A model generated the notes under the pieces. It was given only the letters and a program-made list of their open reading frames with translations. It did not search any database and was not told the origin of the DNA. Shown piece after piece: positions 8,738-19,962 of a stretch of 64,000 nt of DNA (its first letter is position 1; each line of letters opens with the position of its first letter). Source of the stretch: Nitrospirota bacterium (GTDB lineage: Bacteria > Nitrospirota > Thermodesulfovibrionia > Thermodesulfovibrionales > UBA1546); NCBI GenBank assembly GCA_016208915.1, contig JACQXE010000052.1, forward strand, positions 23,268-87,267, written 5' to 3'. The position numbers and the translations under genes are program-made.

Positions 8738-11715
8738 TTATCCAGAACCTCTCGTATCTTTCTTAAAAGCATATTAGGAGAAAATGGCTTTGATATAAGC
8801 TCTAAGTCAGATTCGAGTATGCCTTTGGTATGGATTATATTTGCCGTATAACCGCTCATGAAGATTGCCTTTATGTCATGTTTAAATGTTTTGATCTCAT
8901 TATAGACTTCCTTGCCGTTCTTTTTAGGCATCAATGCATCTATAAGCAGGATATCTATTGTGTCCTGATATGCCTTGAACTGTTCGACTGCTTCTTCTCC
9001 GTCCTGCGCTAAAATAACCTTATAGCCGTATTCCTCAAGCACATTCTTTGAAAGCCCTCTTATTGAAGACTCGTCTTCTGCAATGAGGATTGTCTCATTG
9101 CCTCCTCTGACCGGAAGCTGAGCAGAGACATGTAAGCTTTCTGCCTCTATGTCTGAAACAGGCAGATATATCCTGAATGTGGTGCCTTTTCCTATCTCGC
9201 TGTAAACATTAATATAACCGTCATGCTGTTTCACAATGCCGTAAACCATTGCAAGCCCGAGCCCTGTGCCTTTGCCGGTCTCTTTTGTCGTGAAGAACGG
9301 CTCAAATATCCTCTCCTTTGTTTTTTCATCAAGACCTGTTCCTGTGTCAGTGACTGAAATTGCCATATACTTTCCGGGTTTTGCAAAGGCATGCCGTTTT
9401 ACGTAATCCTTATCAAATTCAACAATCTCTGTCTCTATCAGAAGGACGCCGCCTTCTGGCATCGCGTCCCGCGCATTTGTGCAGAGATTCATCAAGCCCT
9501 GCTCTATCTGGGAAAAATCTGCTATGACTGTAGCCTCATGCGGTGAAAGGAAGACCTTCAGCTCTATATTTTCGCCAATAACCCTTTTTAGAAGGTTATC
9601 CACATGAGTTATGACCTCGCTCAGTTTAATGGGTTTTGGATTGATAATCTGTTTTCTGCTGAATGCGAGCAGATTCTGCGCGAGGCTTGCAGCTTGCTCT
9701 GCCGCTGCCATTATCTCGTCAACATAAGTTTTGCCCTCATTGTCTTTTCCGAGCTTTGTCTGGAGCAGATTTCCATAGCCCATTATTGCTGTAAGCATAT
9801 TATTAAAGTCATGCGCGATTCCTCCTGCAAGCTGTCCTATGGCCTCCATCTTCTGCGCCTGAAGGAGCTGGGCCTCAAGGAGTTTTTTCTCAGTGATGTC
9901 CCTCAGTATTGCATCAGACATCAGGAACTCGCCCTTGTTGTCATATATCGCATTTGAGATAACAAAGACAGGGATGCGTTTCCCGTTTTTTGCAATAAGC
10001 GTGATCTCTCCGGAAAAAAAGCCTGTATGTTTTAGCGTCTCTATTTTTTTGGCACATGCGCTTCTTGTTTCCGGCGCTATGATATTCAGGAAGGGCTTTC
10101 CCATTATCTCATCAAAATCGTATCCGAGCGCATCTGCCTCAGTCTTATTGCAGATTACTATATTGCCGTCTTTGTCTATTGAATGCATCATGTCAGGCGC
10201 CTCGTCATACAAATCTTTGTACTGCTTCTTGGTTTCCTCAAGCCGTTTTTCTAATTTAACCCGGTCTGTGACATCCATAAGAGTCTCTATCACTGCAAGA
10301 ATATTCCCTGCCGCATCCTTGAGCGAATATGCATTTGTTTCAATGTAAAGCGGGTTGTCGTTTATATCATAATGAGTATGTATTGCCCTGTGATGCCCTC
10401 CGGTTTCAAAACATTTTTTAACTGTGCATTCGCATCCCTTTTCCTTTTCATAACAGGGCTTTTCAAGATGGTGTGAAACCTCAAAGCAGTATTTCCCTAT
10501 AATCTCGTCGCATTTTATCCCCACCTGATTGCAGTAGCCGTTATTTGCAGAGACTATTTTAAAATCCTTGTCTATGACGACAACTCCTTCGCCTATTCCT
10601 TCGAGGATGGATGTGCGGAATGATTCAGATTCTTTTAATTTATCTTCAGCCTTTTTTCTTTCATAGGTCATCTGGTTGAACGACTCTGCAATGTCTGTCA
10701 GCTCATCGTGTCCTGCAAGATGGAGCTTGAAATCGAGATTCCCTTTTTCAATCTCCTTAAGCCCTGCTGAAAGAGATGATATATTCCTTGTAATTCTTCT
10801 CAAGAAAAATATTGAGAATGCAACTGCTGAGATGATAACAGCAAACAGGACTACAGCGTAGTTCCTGCTGAAGTGGTATGCAGAGCGGTAGGCCTCTTGT
10901 GATGGGACTGCAACGATCACCTTCCATTGCACGTTTGAGAGTGAGAAGATGCTGTGGACGCGTTCTGTCCCATCCGAGTCAACCTCTTCGAAACTTCCTT
11001 CTTTCTTTTCAAGGATGTCTGCTGCGCCGTGAACATTTTTAATATTTTTTTTGACGAATTCCCGGTTCAGCGTATTAATGAGTATTATTCCCTTTGAGTC
11101 GATGACACTAATAATGGACTTGTCAGGCAGCTTCCATGATTGTTCGATTGCATCCTGAACCCTTGATAGGTTAAGTGGCGCGCCAATGACGCCGACCTGT
11201 TTCTGTTTTCGGTCAAAAACAGGTATGGCAATCATGACTGCAGGAATCTTGAAAAGCTTGGAGATATGAAGGTCTCCCACAAGCATTTTTTCCCTGAGCG
11301 CCCTCTGAAACCATTCTTTGTCATTGTAATTCAGGGTTCTGACGTCAGGCGAGGGAACACCGCTCCCGTAATTATATCCGTCCATGCCTGCAGCGAGTAT
11401 GTTGAGATGATGCGGATAGGAAGGAAGGAGTTCTGAAAAAAGCCTGTCGCACTCTTTCGGGTCTTTATTGATGACAGCAGGGTGTTTGGAAAGCGCCTGC
11501 AGGAACGCGAATGATTTTGAGATGACCTCGTCCAGATAATTTGCTATGTCTGATGCAGCCTTGTAGTTTCGGACCTGCATATCCTCTTTTTCATGTTTGA
11601 GCATAGTAAAGTAGTGGTTTATGGAAAAGAAGACCAACGGTATGAAGATGACAAGGATTATTGAGGCAAGCTTAAGCTTAATTGTATATCTCATATATTG
11701 AAGATAGTATACCAA
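8734..11715 (-). CDS. Cache-HAMP-PAS hybrid sensor histidine kinase with C-terminal receiver
   Basis: Extracellular sensor, [21 protein letters not shown], receiver LLIDALMPKKNG. Confidence 0.9.
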   Translation of the reverse strand: MVYYLQYMRYTIKLKLASIILVIFIPLVFFSINHYFTMLKHEKEDMQVRNYKAASDIANYLDEVISKSFAFLQALSKHPAVINKDPKECDRLFSELLPSYPHHLNILAAGMDGYNYGSGVPSPDVRTLNYNDKEWFQRALREKMLVGDLHISKLFKIPAVMIAIPVFDRKQKQVGVIGAPLNLSRVQDAIEQSWKLPDKSIISVIDSKGIILINTLNREFVKKNIKNVHGAADILEKKEGSFEEVDSDGTERVHSIFSLSNVQWKVIVAVPSQEAYRSAYHFSRNYAVVLFAVIISAVAFSIFFLRRITRNISSLSAGLKEIEKGNLDFKLHLAGHDELTDIAESFNQMTYERKKAEDKLKESESFRTSILEGIGEGVVVIDKDFKIVSANNGYCNQVGIKCDEIIGKYCFEVSHHLEKPCYEKEKGCECTVKKCFETGGHHRAIHTHYDINDNPLYIETNAYSLKDAAGNILAVIETLMDVTDRVKLEKRLEETKKQYKDLYDEAPDMMHSIDKDGNIVICNKTEADALGYDFDEIMGKPFLNIIAPETRSACAKKIETLKHTGFFSGEITLIAKNGKRIPVFVISNAIYDNKGEFLMSDAILRDITEKKLLEAQLLQAQKMEAIGQLAGGIAHDFNNMLTAIMGYGNLLQTKLGKDNEGKTYVDEIMAAAEQAASLAQNLLAFSRKQIINPKPIKLSEVITHVDNLLKRVIGENIELKVFLSPHEATVIADFSQIEQGLMNLCTNARDAMPEGGVLLIETEIVEFDKDYVKRHAFAKPGKYMAISVTDTGTGLDEKTKERIFEPFFTTKETGKGTGLGLAMVYGIVKQHDGYINVYSEIGKGTTFRIYLPVSDIEAESLHVSAQLPVRGGNETILIAEDESSIRGLSKNVLEEYGYKVILAQDGEEAVEQFKAYQDTIDILLIDALMPKKNGKEVYNEIKTFKHDIKAIFMSGYTANIIHTKGILESDLELISKPFSPNMLLRKIREVLDK

Positions 11716-11754
11716 TTCAATAGAGCTGAGACAAATGTTTTTTGGATTATGTTT

Positions 11755-13620
11755 TTAACGCTCATTTCTGCTGAGGATCTTCAGAAAGGCCTGTACGACA
11801 TTCTCATCAAACTGGGTGCCGCTGCATCTGTTTAGCTCTGATATGGCGTATTCAAGACCAGGAGAAGGTCTGTAGGGCCTGTCTGCCATGATTGCGTCAA
11901 AGGTATCAGCCACGTGCATTATCTTTGCACTGAGCGATATCTCTTCGCCTTTAATGCCGTCAGGATATCCCTTGCCGTCAATCCTTTCATGGTGATGCCT
12001 TATCATCGGCAGCATATTTTTTAACTGCTTTATGTCTTTGAGTATCTCAGCGCCCTGAGCAGGATGTTTCTTTACTATTGCAAATTCTTCTTCAGTAAGT
12101 TTTGCAGGCTTGTCCAGCAGATAGTCATAAGTGCCTATTTTGCCTATGTCATGCAGAAGCCCTGCGAGGTGTATGTCATTTATATCCTCCTCTTCAAATC
12201 CCAGCTCCTTTGCAATCTGAACAGCATAGGTTGCGACCCTGTCAGAATGACCTTTTGTCCACGGACTCTTTGCGTCGAGCGAGTTTACCATTGCACTGAC
12301 AAGGTTAAGGAAGAGTTCCTGCAGGTCTTTATACGCTTCATTAATGTCCTCGAGCATATTAAAAAAGGCGTCCCTGCTTTTCAGAAGAGTCTGTTCTCTT
12401 TTTTTGACATCTTCCAATGCAGTCCCCAGTACTTCTGTCAGTTCTTTATAGGATTGCTCTGACTTTTTCAGCTCAGCTTCTGTCTGTTTGTGACCTGCGA
12501 TTTCCAGTCGTAACATTTCATTGGATTTTGAAAGTTCCTCAGCCTTTTCCCTAATAGCCTTGCGTGATTCGATAATTTTCTCTGTAAGATACTGGAACTG
12601 TTTCTGGAGGATTTGTAGCTCATCCCCTTTCTGAATCTCCTTTGTCTGTAGACCAAGAACATTTTGTGAAAAACCCATGACATTTTTAGTCAACAGTAGA
12701 ATATTCCTTGTAACCCATAGCATTATTAATGCGAAAGATACTATAAGCAGAAATGTTATTAGAACTCGCTGCTGTCTGTCCCTTGAAAGAACATCTCTGC
12801 TTAAAGCCTCAACGTGAGATTTGGGAATAACTGAGATGTACTGCATGAGAAGCTCTGATGATCCCTGGTCAAAGAAAGATTTTCCTTCAACTATATATCT
12901 GTCTTTAAACATATCGAATGTGCTCCCTATAGGTATGCTCTCTGGTTGGGTTGTTGCCACAACCTTCATGTCTTCTCCTTCCAGCAGCAACATAACATCC
13001 TCATGAAAGGCTGATTCCTGTGAAGCAATAAGAAACTCGCTATCAATGGGTGATGCAAGCATTAAGGTTGCACGTGTCCTTCCCTGTGAATCAGAAACAG
13101 ATTCGGCTGTGATGAGAAATGGGATATTATCAATCTTTGTCATGAGGCTCTGCCCATGACTTAATTTTTTAAGCAGGGCTGACGGGTATAGCAAAGACTG
13201 TGGAGGAGCATCAGGCCAGTTCTGGTACGCCTCTCTCACATTTCCTTCTGAGTCTGAGAGCAGGGCATAACGGACATTAATCAGCGAGCGTAAAACAGAC
13301 GGCTCTGGCAACCATGAGGGAACTTCCTCAAGGGATTTGATCTGTAATGCTTTTCCTGTATAAAAGTACTTCTGTCCGATGTAATCGAGAAAACGCTTCT
13401 GGGATATGATAAGTCGGGCTGCCTTATTGTAGCTATCCACATATCTGTCAAAGCGGCGACGGTCTTCGGATGCATGTTTATCCAGGTTTTCAGATAGTTG
13501 AGCATAAAAGATATTTTTGAGCCTTTTGGATTGAAAGTAATCAAGAATAATGCTTACCCCAATTCCAACTGCAACTGTTACAACGAGCATCTTAATAGTT
13601 AATGGGATGCGCTGGAACAT
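11755..13620 (-). CDS. Membrane HD-GYP domain protein (putative c-di-GMP phosphodiesterase)
   Basis: Two TM segments; LLHDIGKIGTYD, HHHERIDGKGYPDGIKG. Confidence 0.88.
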   Translation of the reverse strand: MFQRIPLTIKMLVVTVAVGIGVSIILDYFQSKRLKNIFYAQLSENLDKHASEDRRRFDRYVDSYNKAARLIISQKRFLDYIGQKYFYTGKALQIKSLEEVPSWLPEPSVLRSLINVRYALLSDSEGNVREAYQNWPDAPPQSLLYPSALLKKLSHGQSLMTKIDNIPFLITAESVSDSQGRTRATLMLASPIDSEFLIASQESAFHEDVMLLLEGEDMKVVATTQPESIPIGSTFDMFKDRYIVEGKSFFDQGSSELLMQYISVIPKSHVEALSRDVLSRDRQQRVLITFLLIVSFALIMLWVTRNILLLTKNVMGFSQNVLGLQTKEIQKGDELQILQKQFQYLTEKIIESRKAIREKAEELSKSNEMLRLEIAGHKQTEAELKKSEQSYKELTEVLGTALEDVKKREQTLLKSRDAFFNMLEDINEAYKDLQELFLNLVSAMVNSLDAKSPWTKGHSDRVATYAVQIAKELGFEEEDINDIHLAGLLHDIGKIGTYDYLLDKPAKLTEEEFAIVKKHPAQGAEILKDIKQLKNMLPMIRHHHERIDGKGYPDGIKGEEISLSAKIMHVADTFDAIMADRPYRPSPGLEYAISELNRCSGTQFDENVVQAFLKILSRNER

Positions 13621-13624
13621 AAAA

Positions 13625-14638
13625 TTATTCTGGCTCTCCTATAAGCTCATTGCCCTTGAATTTCCATCCTGCCTGCCTCAGTCTGGACGCAGGAACAAAC
13701 CCTAACTTAGGATCAAGCTTCTCAACCTCTTTAAGTAAGTAAGCAACAAGCTTCTGAGCGTGTGGATTCGCAACACCATTTCTGTCCCATGTGGTGATAT
13801 TGTATGTGCGATAGAACGGATATTTTTTTGAGGCGATGGCATCAGCATCAGTTGGATAATAGCCATCTATCTTGACTGCCTTGACCTTACCCTTATCTTT
13901 ATAATGCTCTGCCATTCCGAGGACTTCCCAGCCAATAGCTCCTTTTAGGGAAGCAACTTTGGTAATCATATCAGGGATAGAGCTGACTTCATTAAGGCTT
14001 GTGCTAAAGCGGTTCTCATTGTCGAGTATTAACCGCCAGTGGCCCGGCCTTTTCTGACAGTGGAATCTTCCTATTGCCTGTATTGTCCAGTCAGGACCTT
14101 GTTGTCCTTTTTCTGTTTTAAGCTCGGACCAGCGGAATATCTTTCCTGCAAAGATGTCCCTGACCTGTTTGACAGTAAGGTTGTCAATCGGATTGTCAGG
14201 ATGTATAAGTATTGCTTTTGCAGCGATCCCAAGCGTATGAAATTTGAGACCTGGAAGCCTGTCTTCATTACCAGGAGGACAGCAGAACCCTCCAATATCA
14301 ATTGTCTTATTGTGCAGCATTCCTGCTGCAATACCACATGTTCCTTCCTTGACCATAATCTTGAGATTGTTTTTCTTTGCATATTTTTGTATGAGTGGAA
14401 TGATGGCATGATATAAATCCTGTTCCAGTGCAATGGCAATATCAGCCTTATCTGCCCAGTCTTCATATTTAATTGGTTTCTTTATCCAGTCTTCAGGCAT
14501 CTGTACCTGATATGAAGGGTTTGTGAATGACGCACCCTGTAAATCCTTTTTATGGGCAGCATCTGCCAGAAGCAGGGGCAGGAAAACAACACTAAGAATT
14601 AGAACTGCAACAGCACCTTTTCTGTTGTTTATTTTCAT
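13625..14638 (-). CDS. PstS-like periplasmic substrate-binding protein
   Basis: Signal peptide; IDIGGFCCPPG, LTVKQVRDIFAGKIFRWSEL, TRENRF-like region, C-terminal YLLKEVEKLDPKLGFVPA. Confidence 0.75.
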   Translation of the reverse strand: MKINNRKGAVAVLILSVVFLPLLLADAAHKKDLQGASFTNPSYQVQMPEDWIKKPIKYEDWADKADIAIALEQDLYHAIIPLIQKYAKKNNLKIMVKEGTCGIAAGMLHNKTIDIGGFCCPPGNEDRLPGLKFHTLGIAAKAILIHPDNPIDNLTVKQVRDIFAGKIFRWSELKTEKGQQGPDWTIQAIGRFHCQKRPGHWRLILDNENRFSTSLNEVSSIPDMITKVASLKGAIGWEVLGMAEHYKDKGKVKAVKIDGYYPTDADAIASKKYPFYRTYNITTWDRNGVANPHAQKLVAYLLKEVEKLDPKLGFVPASRLRQAGWKFKGNELIGEPE

Positions 14639-14684
14639 ATTCCCTTACCTCCTTTCATAGATCTTAAAGGTTATTACGTTTTCA

Positions 14685-15788
14685 TTACTCTTTCCTATGT
14701 TTTTCAAGCTCCTCGCTCAATCTTCTTATCTCTTTTTTCAGTTCGTTCATCTTCAATTCTCTGTTAACAGCCATATTATAAAAGCTTTCAAGTTCTTTCA
14801 CTCTATTTCTAAGTTCTTCTTCCATTTTTTTGTGCTCGGCAAGTGTGCGAAGCGACTTTATACCATACGCAAGGTCCTCTGCCAAATCTGTCAATAACCT
14901 CACTTCCTCTTCATTAAAGGCGTCAGGTTCTGGCGCATAGATATTTAATGTGCCGATGACTTCTTCATCTATGATGAGCGGAATAGCAATGGATGAAGCA
15001 TAGCCCCGTTTGAGGGCTTCAGCACGCCAAGGTTCAAATTTTGGGTCGGTGAGAATATCTTTACAGATAACCGGCCTGCCTGTCTGGATAGCTGTGCCTG
15101 TAGGTCCACGCCCTCTTTCAGTGTCGGCCCATGTGATATTTACTGTCTCCAGATACCCTTCTTCATAACCATACTGTGCTACCGGACGCACAGTCTTCTT
15201 TTCGTCATGCTCAGCAAAACCGACCCAGGCCAAAAGGTACACACCTGAGTCAACGATAATGCGGCATATCTCTTTGAGGAGTTCTGATTCAGATTTGGCA
15301 CGCACCAGCGCTTGATTGCATTTAGTGATTATCCTGAGCATCCAATCAAATCTGCATAACCTTTCTTCTGCCTTCTTTCGTTCCGTAATATCTTCACAGA
15401 TAACGATAATAATCGGATTGCCATCAGGGCCTATTAATGGGCGGGCGAACTCTCTTACCGGCATAATGCTCCCGTCCTTACAAACCTTGCGGAGTTCATA
15501 ATGGGTGACTTCAGAGGGATTTTGTAAACACTTGGCAAGTTGCTGAAGGACAGTTTCTCTGTCGTCAGGATGTAAGATATTTAAAACTGAGCGCCCGACC
15601 AGCTCCTCAACTGTATAACCAAGTTGTTCTGTCCCAAGTTTATTGGCTGAAAGGATTATCCCTTTCGAGTCTAAACTGAAAATCATTAGCGGGTTATTTT
15701 CGTAAAGATTCCTATACCAATCCGCCAGCCTACGCATCTCTGTCAATTCATTTATTCGCTGCTCTTTTGTCTTCTCTTCATCCTTCAT
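14685..15788 (-). CDS. PAS-GAF domain protein without kinase core
   Basis: PAS/PAC and GAF signatures, C-terminal coiled coil, no H-box kinase motif. Confidence 0.8.
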   Translation of the reverse strand: MKDEEKTKEQRINELTEMRRLADWYRNLYENNPLMIFSLDSKGIILSANKLGTEQLGYTVEELVGRSVLNILHPDDRETVLQQLAKCLQNPSEVTHYELRKVCKDGSIMPVREFARPLIGPDGNPIIIVICEDITERKKAEERLCRFDWMLRIITKCNQALVRAKSESELLKEICRIIVDSGVYLLAWVGFAEHDEKKTVRPVAQYGYEEGYLETVNITWADTERGRGPTGTAIQTGRPVICKDILTDPKFEPWRAEALKRGYASSIAIPLIIDEEVIGTLNIYAPEPDAFNEEEVRLLTDLAEDLAYGIKSLRTLAEHKKMEEELRNRVKELESFYNMAVNRELKMNELKKEIRRLSEELEKHRKE

Positions 15789-17236
15789 AACATAAAACCT
15801 TCAGTTGTCTCACTTTCTTTATTATATTTTAAAAGCTCCTCGTGCAATCGTTTAATTTCTTTTTTCATCTCCTGCATCTTAAGCTCCCTGCCAACAGCCA
15901 TCTCGTAAAACTTTTCAAGGTCTTCTATCTTCTTTCTGAGTTCTTTATCAGATTCTGTAATCTGTTGTTGTGCATTATGCAGTCGTGTAATATCAGTTGC
16001 TACAACAATGGAATGAAGCAGGTCGCCATTATCTTCATCAAAAACAGGGCAGTGGCTCAGATATAACCAATGCCCTGTCTCTGTCTTCACCTCAACCCAC
16101 TCTGATGACGAACCTGATTTAAGTTTTTCAAGGAGTTCGGGTTCAGGAGGAAAATATTCGTAGTACTTATGTCCGATCACCTCATTAATCGGTATCCCGG
16201 CAAAGTCAGCTAAAGACTTATTAGCCCTTATGATCGTGAGTTCTTTGTCAAGGAGCATTATTATCTCTGAGACACTGTCAAAGGTTATCTCCCATTCCTT
16301 TTTTGCCTTTGTCACATCATATAGGAGTTTATTAACCCTTTCTTCTGTATTCTTGCGCTCTGTGATATCCCTTACAACATGGATTAATCCTATAAGGTTA
16401 TTGTTATTGTCAAATCTCGGGATGGCCCTTATTTCGATGAACATATTCAGATGAGGTTCAAAGATTTCAAATGTAGCAGGTGCTCCTGTCTTAAGGCAGC
16501 CGCAGCTCGGGCATCCTTCAGGAGGGGCTTCTTTGCCATGATAATACCTGAAGCACTTTGTCCCTTCATTCTTTTCGAGGAAGGGGAGTTTAAGTATCTT
16601 TTCTGCGGCCTTATTGGTGCGGATGATATTAAAATCTTTGTCATGGACAGTTATCATATCTGTTATGGTATTAAAGGTGTCTTCCCAGTCATATCTGGCC
16701 TGCTGGACCTCCTCTTCTATCCGCTTATGTTCTGTGATATCTGTAAGTATCCCCATTACACCAATAATAGCGCCCTCAGCATTACGCATAGCTGCAGTCG
16801 AAAGGCTGATATCTATGACTGAACCATCCTTTTTCTGGCGGCGCAACTCCAGACCTCTGAACTCCTGACCTTCGTGTGTCTTTTTTCTGATTTCAAGATA
16901 CTCATTCTGTTTTTCTTTAGGGACGATAGGGTTTGGATGGCCGAGCACCTCATCCTTTTTCCAGCCGAAGATGCGTTCAGCAGAAGGACTCCAGATTGTA
17001 ACGTTGCCATTTATTTTAACCGCAATTATAGCCTCGGGTGAGGCCTGAATTAGTGACTGAAGATTATAGGTGGTTTCTCTAAGGGCCTGGCCTGTCTTTT
17101 TTTGCTCATGAATTGCAAATCTCGAATGAATTACGAATATGAGGAAGCCCATTGTTAAAAAACGCATATAGATTTCATGTGGGGTTGGGGTAAATATTAG
17201 CGATAACAGGTTGCCTTTTATGGAATATAATGCCAT
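15785..17236 (-). CDS. Multi-PAS domain protein without kinase core
   Basis: Three PAS/PAC repeats, C-terminal coiled coil similar to 14685..15788; overlaps it by 4 nt. Confidence 0.8.
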   Translation of the reverse strand: MALYSIKGNLLSLIFTPTPHEIYMRFLTMGFLIFVIHSRFAIHEQKKTGQALRETTYNLQSLIQASPEAIIAVKINGNVTIWSPSAERIFGWKKDEVLGHPNPIVPKEKQNEYLEIRKKTHEGQEFRGLELRRQKKDGSVIDISLSTAAMRNAEGAIIGVMGILTDITEHKRIEEEVQQARYDWEDTFNTITDMITVHDKDFNIIRTNKAAEKILKLPFLEKNEGTKCFRYYHGKEAPPEGCPSCGCLKTGAPATFEIFEPHLNMFIEIRAIPRFDNNNNLIGLIHVVRDITERKNTEERVNKLLYDVTKAKKEWEITFDSVSEIIMLLDKELTIIRANKSLADFAGIPINEVIGHKYYEYFPPEPELLEKLKSGSSSEWVEVKTETGHWLYLSHCPVFDEDNGDLLHSIVVATDITRLHNAQQQITESDKELRKKIEDLEKFYEMAVGRELKMQEMKKEIKRLHEELLKYNKESETTEGFML

Positions 17237-17319
17237 TTATGATGGAGTCAGCAATCCATATCCCGGCTCCGATTACGAGCCATAATACAGGATTATGTCT
17301 GTTCAGATGCATGAATGTC

Positions 17320-19869
17320 CTATCTTTCTAATATCTTTCTGATCTTGTTTATGAGTTCATTAGGCGATATGGGTTTCTGGATGAAATTAAGCTTTTCTTC
17401 CATCAGGTATTTTTTGTTAACAAGTTCGGATGAGTACCCGCTTACAAAGATTGCCCTGATTCCGGGTTTTATTTTTGCTATCTCTTCGTATGCCTTTTCC
17501 CCGCTTTTTTGGGGCATTATTACGTCTAATAAGAGAAGGTCAATGCTGTCTTTGTTCTCTGTGAATTTGTCTACCGCATCCTTGCCGTTTGCCGCTTCTA
17601 TGACAGAATATCCTGCGCTTTCAATAACTGCCTTCATTATCTTTCTGACGTCAGCATCATCCTCAGCAATAAGGATTGTCCCAGTGCCTTTAGATATAAC
17701 TGGGTGGATTACGGTTTGCGCATCTGCCGGCTTTGTCCCTTGCAGAGGGAGATATATCCTGAAGGTTGTGCCTTTGCCCTGTTTGCTGTAGCAGTCAATA
17801 TATCCATTATGCTGTTTTATTATCCCGTAAACTATTGCAAGCCCGAGGCCTGTGCCTTTGCCTACCTCTTTGGTTGTGAAGAACGGCTCGAATATCTTCT
17901 CCCTCGTTTTTTTATCCATGCCAATGCCTGTGTCTGTTACTGATATAAGAGCATACCTGCCTTTTTTTCCGTAGCCGTGTGACCTTATGTATTCTTCATC
18001 CATTATCACAAGGTGTGTTGCAATGGCGAGCGTTCCTCCGTCAGGCATTGCATCCCTTGAATTTGTGCACAGGTTTATCAAAACCTGCTCTATGGATGTT
18101 GTGTCAATGACTGCTGTCAAATCTTCTTTTGAGACTATGAGTTTGAATTCAATGTTCTCTGTCAGGAGACTTGAAAGCAGTTGTTCAACCTTCTTTATTG
18201 TCTCATTTATATTTACAGGCGCTGGTTTGCTAATCTTTTTCCTGCTGAATGAAAGGAGCCCCTGAGTAAGGGCCGCTGCCCTTTCCGCTGAATTCAATAT
18301 CTGTTCTGCATAATGTTTCATGGGGTCGTCTGTTTTTACCTTTGTGAGCATAAGATGCCCGTAGCCGATTATGGCGCTCAGTATATTGTTGAAATCATGG
18401 GCAATCCCCCCTGCAAGAATTCCTACTGCCTCTATTTTTTGAGAATGACGCAACTGTGTCTCGAGTATGGTTCTCTCTGTTATATTGTTGAATATCTCAA
18501 TAACCGAGGTGATCTTTCCTGATTCATCTTTCATTGGAAAGGCCCTTATCTCCAAATAGATAGGGTTCCCTTCTTTATCAAAGTGCATATGCGTGGCTGT
18601 GGAAGGCAGCCCTGTCTCGAAGGTCTGCTTTACAGGACATTCTTCGCCAATCTCATAACAGGGCCGGTGGCTGTGGTGCGATATCTCATAGCAGGTTTTG
18701 TCCTGCATGTTTTCCAGCGGTATCTCTGTCTGAATGCAGTAGGCAGGGTTTGCAGTCAGTATCCTGTAATTGGGAGATATGACTACAAGTCCTTCATTAA
18801 TGCTTCCGAATATATGTTTTATAAACTCTTTGGACTGTTTGCGTGCAGTGATATCTCTGAATATGCCGCGTGTGGATATAAATTTTCCGTCTATTATCTT
18901 TGGGCTGATATTGCCCTCAACATGGATTTTCCGCCTGTTTTTTGCTACAAATATTGTCTCGAGGTTTTCGAGAGGTTTCCCTTTCTTTACCTGCTCGAAC
19001 AATTCCACGCAGTGAGGTATTGTGTCCTTATCCAGTATATCCATTAAGGTGAGATTTTTTATTTCTTCATCTGAATATCCGAGGATATCTTTCCACTTTT
19101 TGTTTACATATATGAATCTTGCATTTTCATCAATTGTCTGAATCAGGTCATTCGCATTTTCTAAGATGTCTCTGTATTTTCCCTCTGATTCCCTTAATGC
19201 TGCTTCCATCTTTTTCTTTTCTGTTATATCCCTTGCGATTTCTATGCCTGCTGTGATATTCCCTGCCGCATCTTTTAAAGAAGAGGCGGTAATTTCAACG
19301 TAACGTATGCCTTTTTCTGTTGTGGTATGCCTTTCTGCTGTATGAATCCTGCCGTCTTTGAATGTTTCAGCCATAGGACAGCCATTGCATATATTTTGAT
19401 TGTTTTCGTATGCCTTGTAACAGTATTCGCCGATGTGTTCGCCTAAAAGTTCTTTGTGCCGCTGATTCTGATAGAGGACTTTGAAACTGGTATCCTGAAT
19501 GCTTATGCCGTCTCCGGCTGCTTCAATAATTGCATTTGATTTATACTTCTCTTCTGCAAGTGCAGCCTCAGTTGAGTATATGGAGAGAAAATATCCCCTT
19601 ATCCGCAGGACGCCAAAAAGCATCAGCGCTGATATGGCAAGCGCGATTAATTCAGGGGTGTCAACCCTTATCTCTTTGCCTGAGGTCAGGGCAGATATAA
19701 AGGATACTGCACGGCGGCCTGCCATAAGGCCCATTGCTAATGAGATAAGTATCCATGCTGATTTTCTTCGGGTAATGCGTATTAAAAGGAGCGCTGCTAT
19801 TGCGGCTGTAAGCTGTATGCCTATAGAGAACAGAAACAAGACAATGGAGATAAGATTTTCTCCTGTCAT
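17320..19869 (-). CDS. PAS hybrid sensor histidine kinase with C-terminal receiver
   Basis: [44 protein letters not shown]. Confidence 0.9.
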   Translation of the reverse strand: MTGENLISIVLFLFSIGIQLTAAIAALLLIRITRRKSAWILISLAMGLMAGRRAVSFISALTSGKEIRVDTPELIALAISALMLFGVLRIRGYFLSIYSTEAALAEEKYKSNAIIEAAGDGISIQDTSFKVLYQNQRHKELLGEHIGEYCYKAYENNQNICNGCPMAETFKDGRIHTAERHTTTEKGIRYVEITASSLKDAAGNITAGIEIARDITEKKKMEAALRESEGKYRDILENANDLIQTIDENARFIYVNKKWKDILGYSDEEIKNLTLMDILDKDTIPHCVELFEQVKKGKPLENLETIFVAKNRRKIHVEGNISPKIIDGKFISTRGIFRDITARKQSKEFIKHIFGSINEGLVVISPNYRILTANPAYCIQTEIPLENMQDKTCYEISHHSHRPCYEIGEECPVKQTFETGLPSTATHMHFDKEGNPIYLEIRAFPMKDESGKITSVIEIFNNITERTILETQLRHSQKIEAVGILAGGIAHDFNNILSAIIGYGHLMLTKVKTDDPMKHYAEQILNSAERAAALTQGLLSFSRKKISKPAPVNINETIKKVEQLLSSLLTENIEFKLIVSKEDLTAVIDTTSIEQVLINLCTNSRDAMPDGGTLAIATHLVIMDEEYIRSHGYGKKGRYALISVTDTGIGMDKKTREKIFEPFFTTKEVGKGTGLGLAIVYGIIKQHNGYIDCYSKQGKGTTFRIYLPLQGTKPADAQTVIHPVISKGTGTILIAEDDADVRKIMKAVIESAGYSVIEAANGKDAVDKFTENKDSIDLLLLDVIMPQKSGEKAYEEIAKIKPGIRAIFVSGYSSELVNKKYLMEEKLNFIQKPISPNELINKIRKILER

Positions 19870-19962
19870 TTTATCTTAGAGTTTTCTCATAGAAATTATC
19901 ATAAATATAATTTTATGTTTCTCTTCTTGCCATATTATAGCACATGAAAAAGACCCGTCAAG

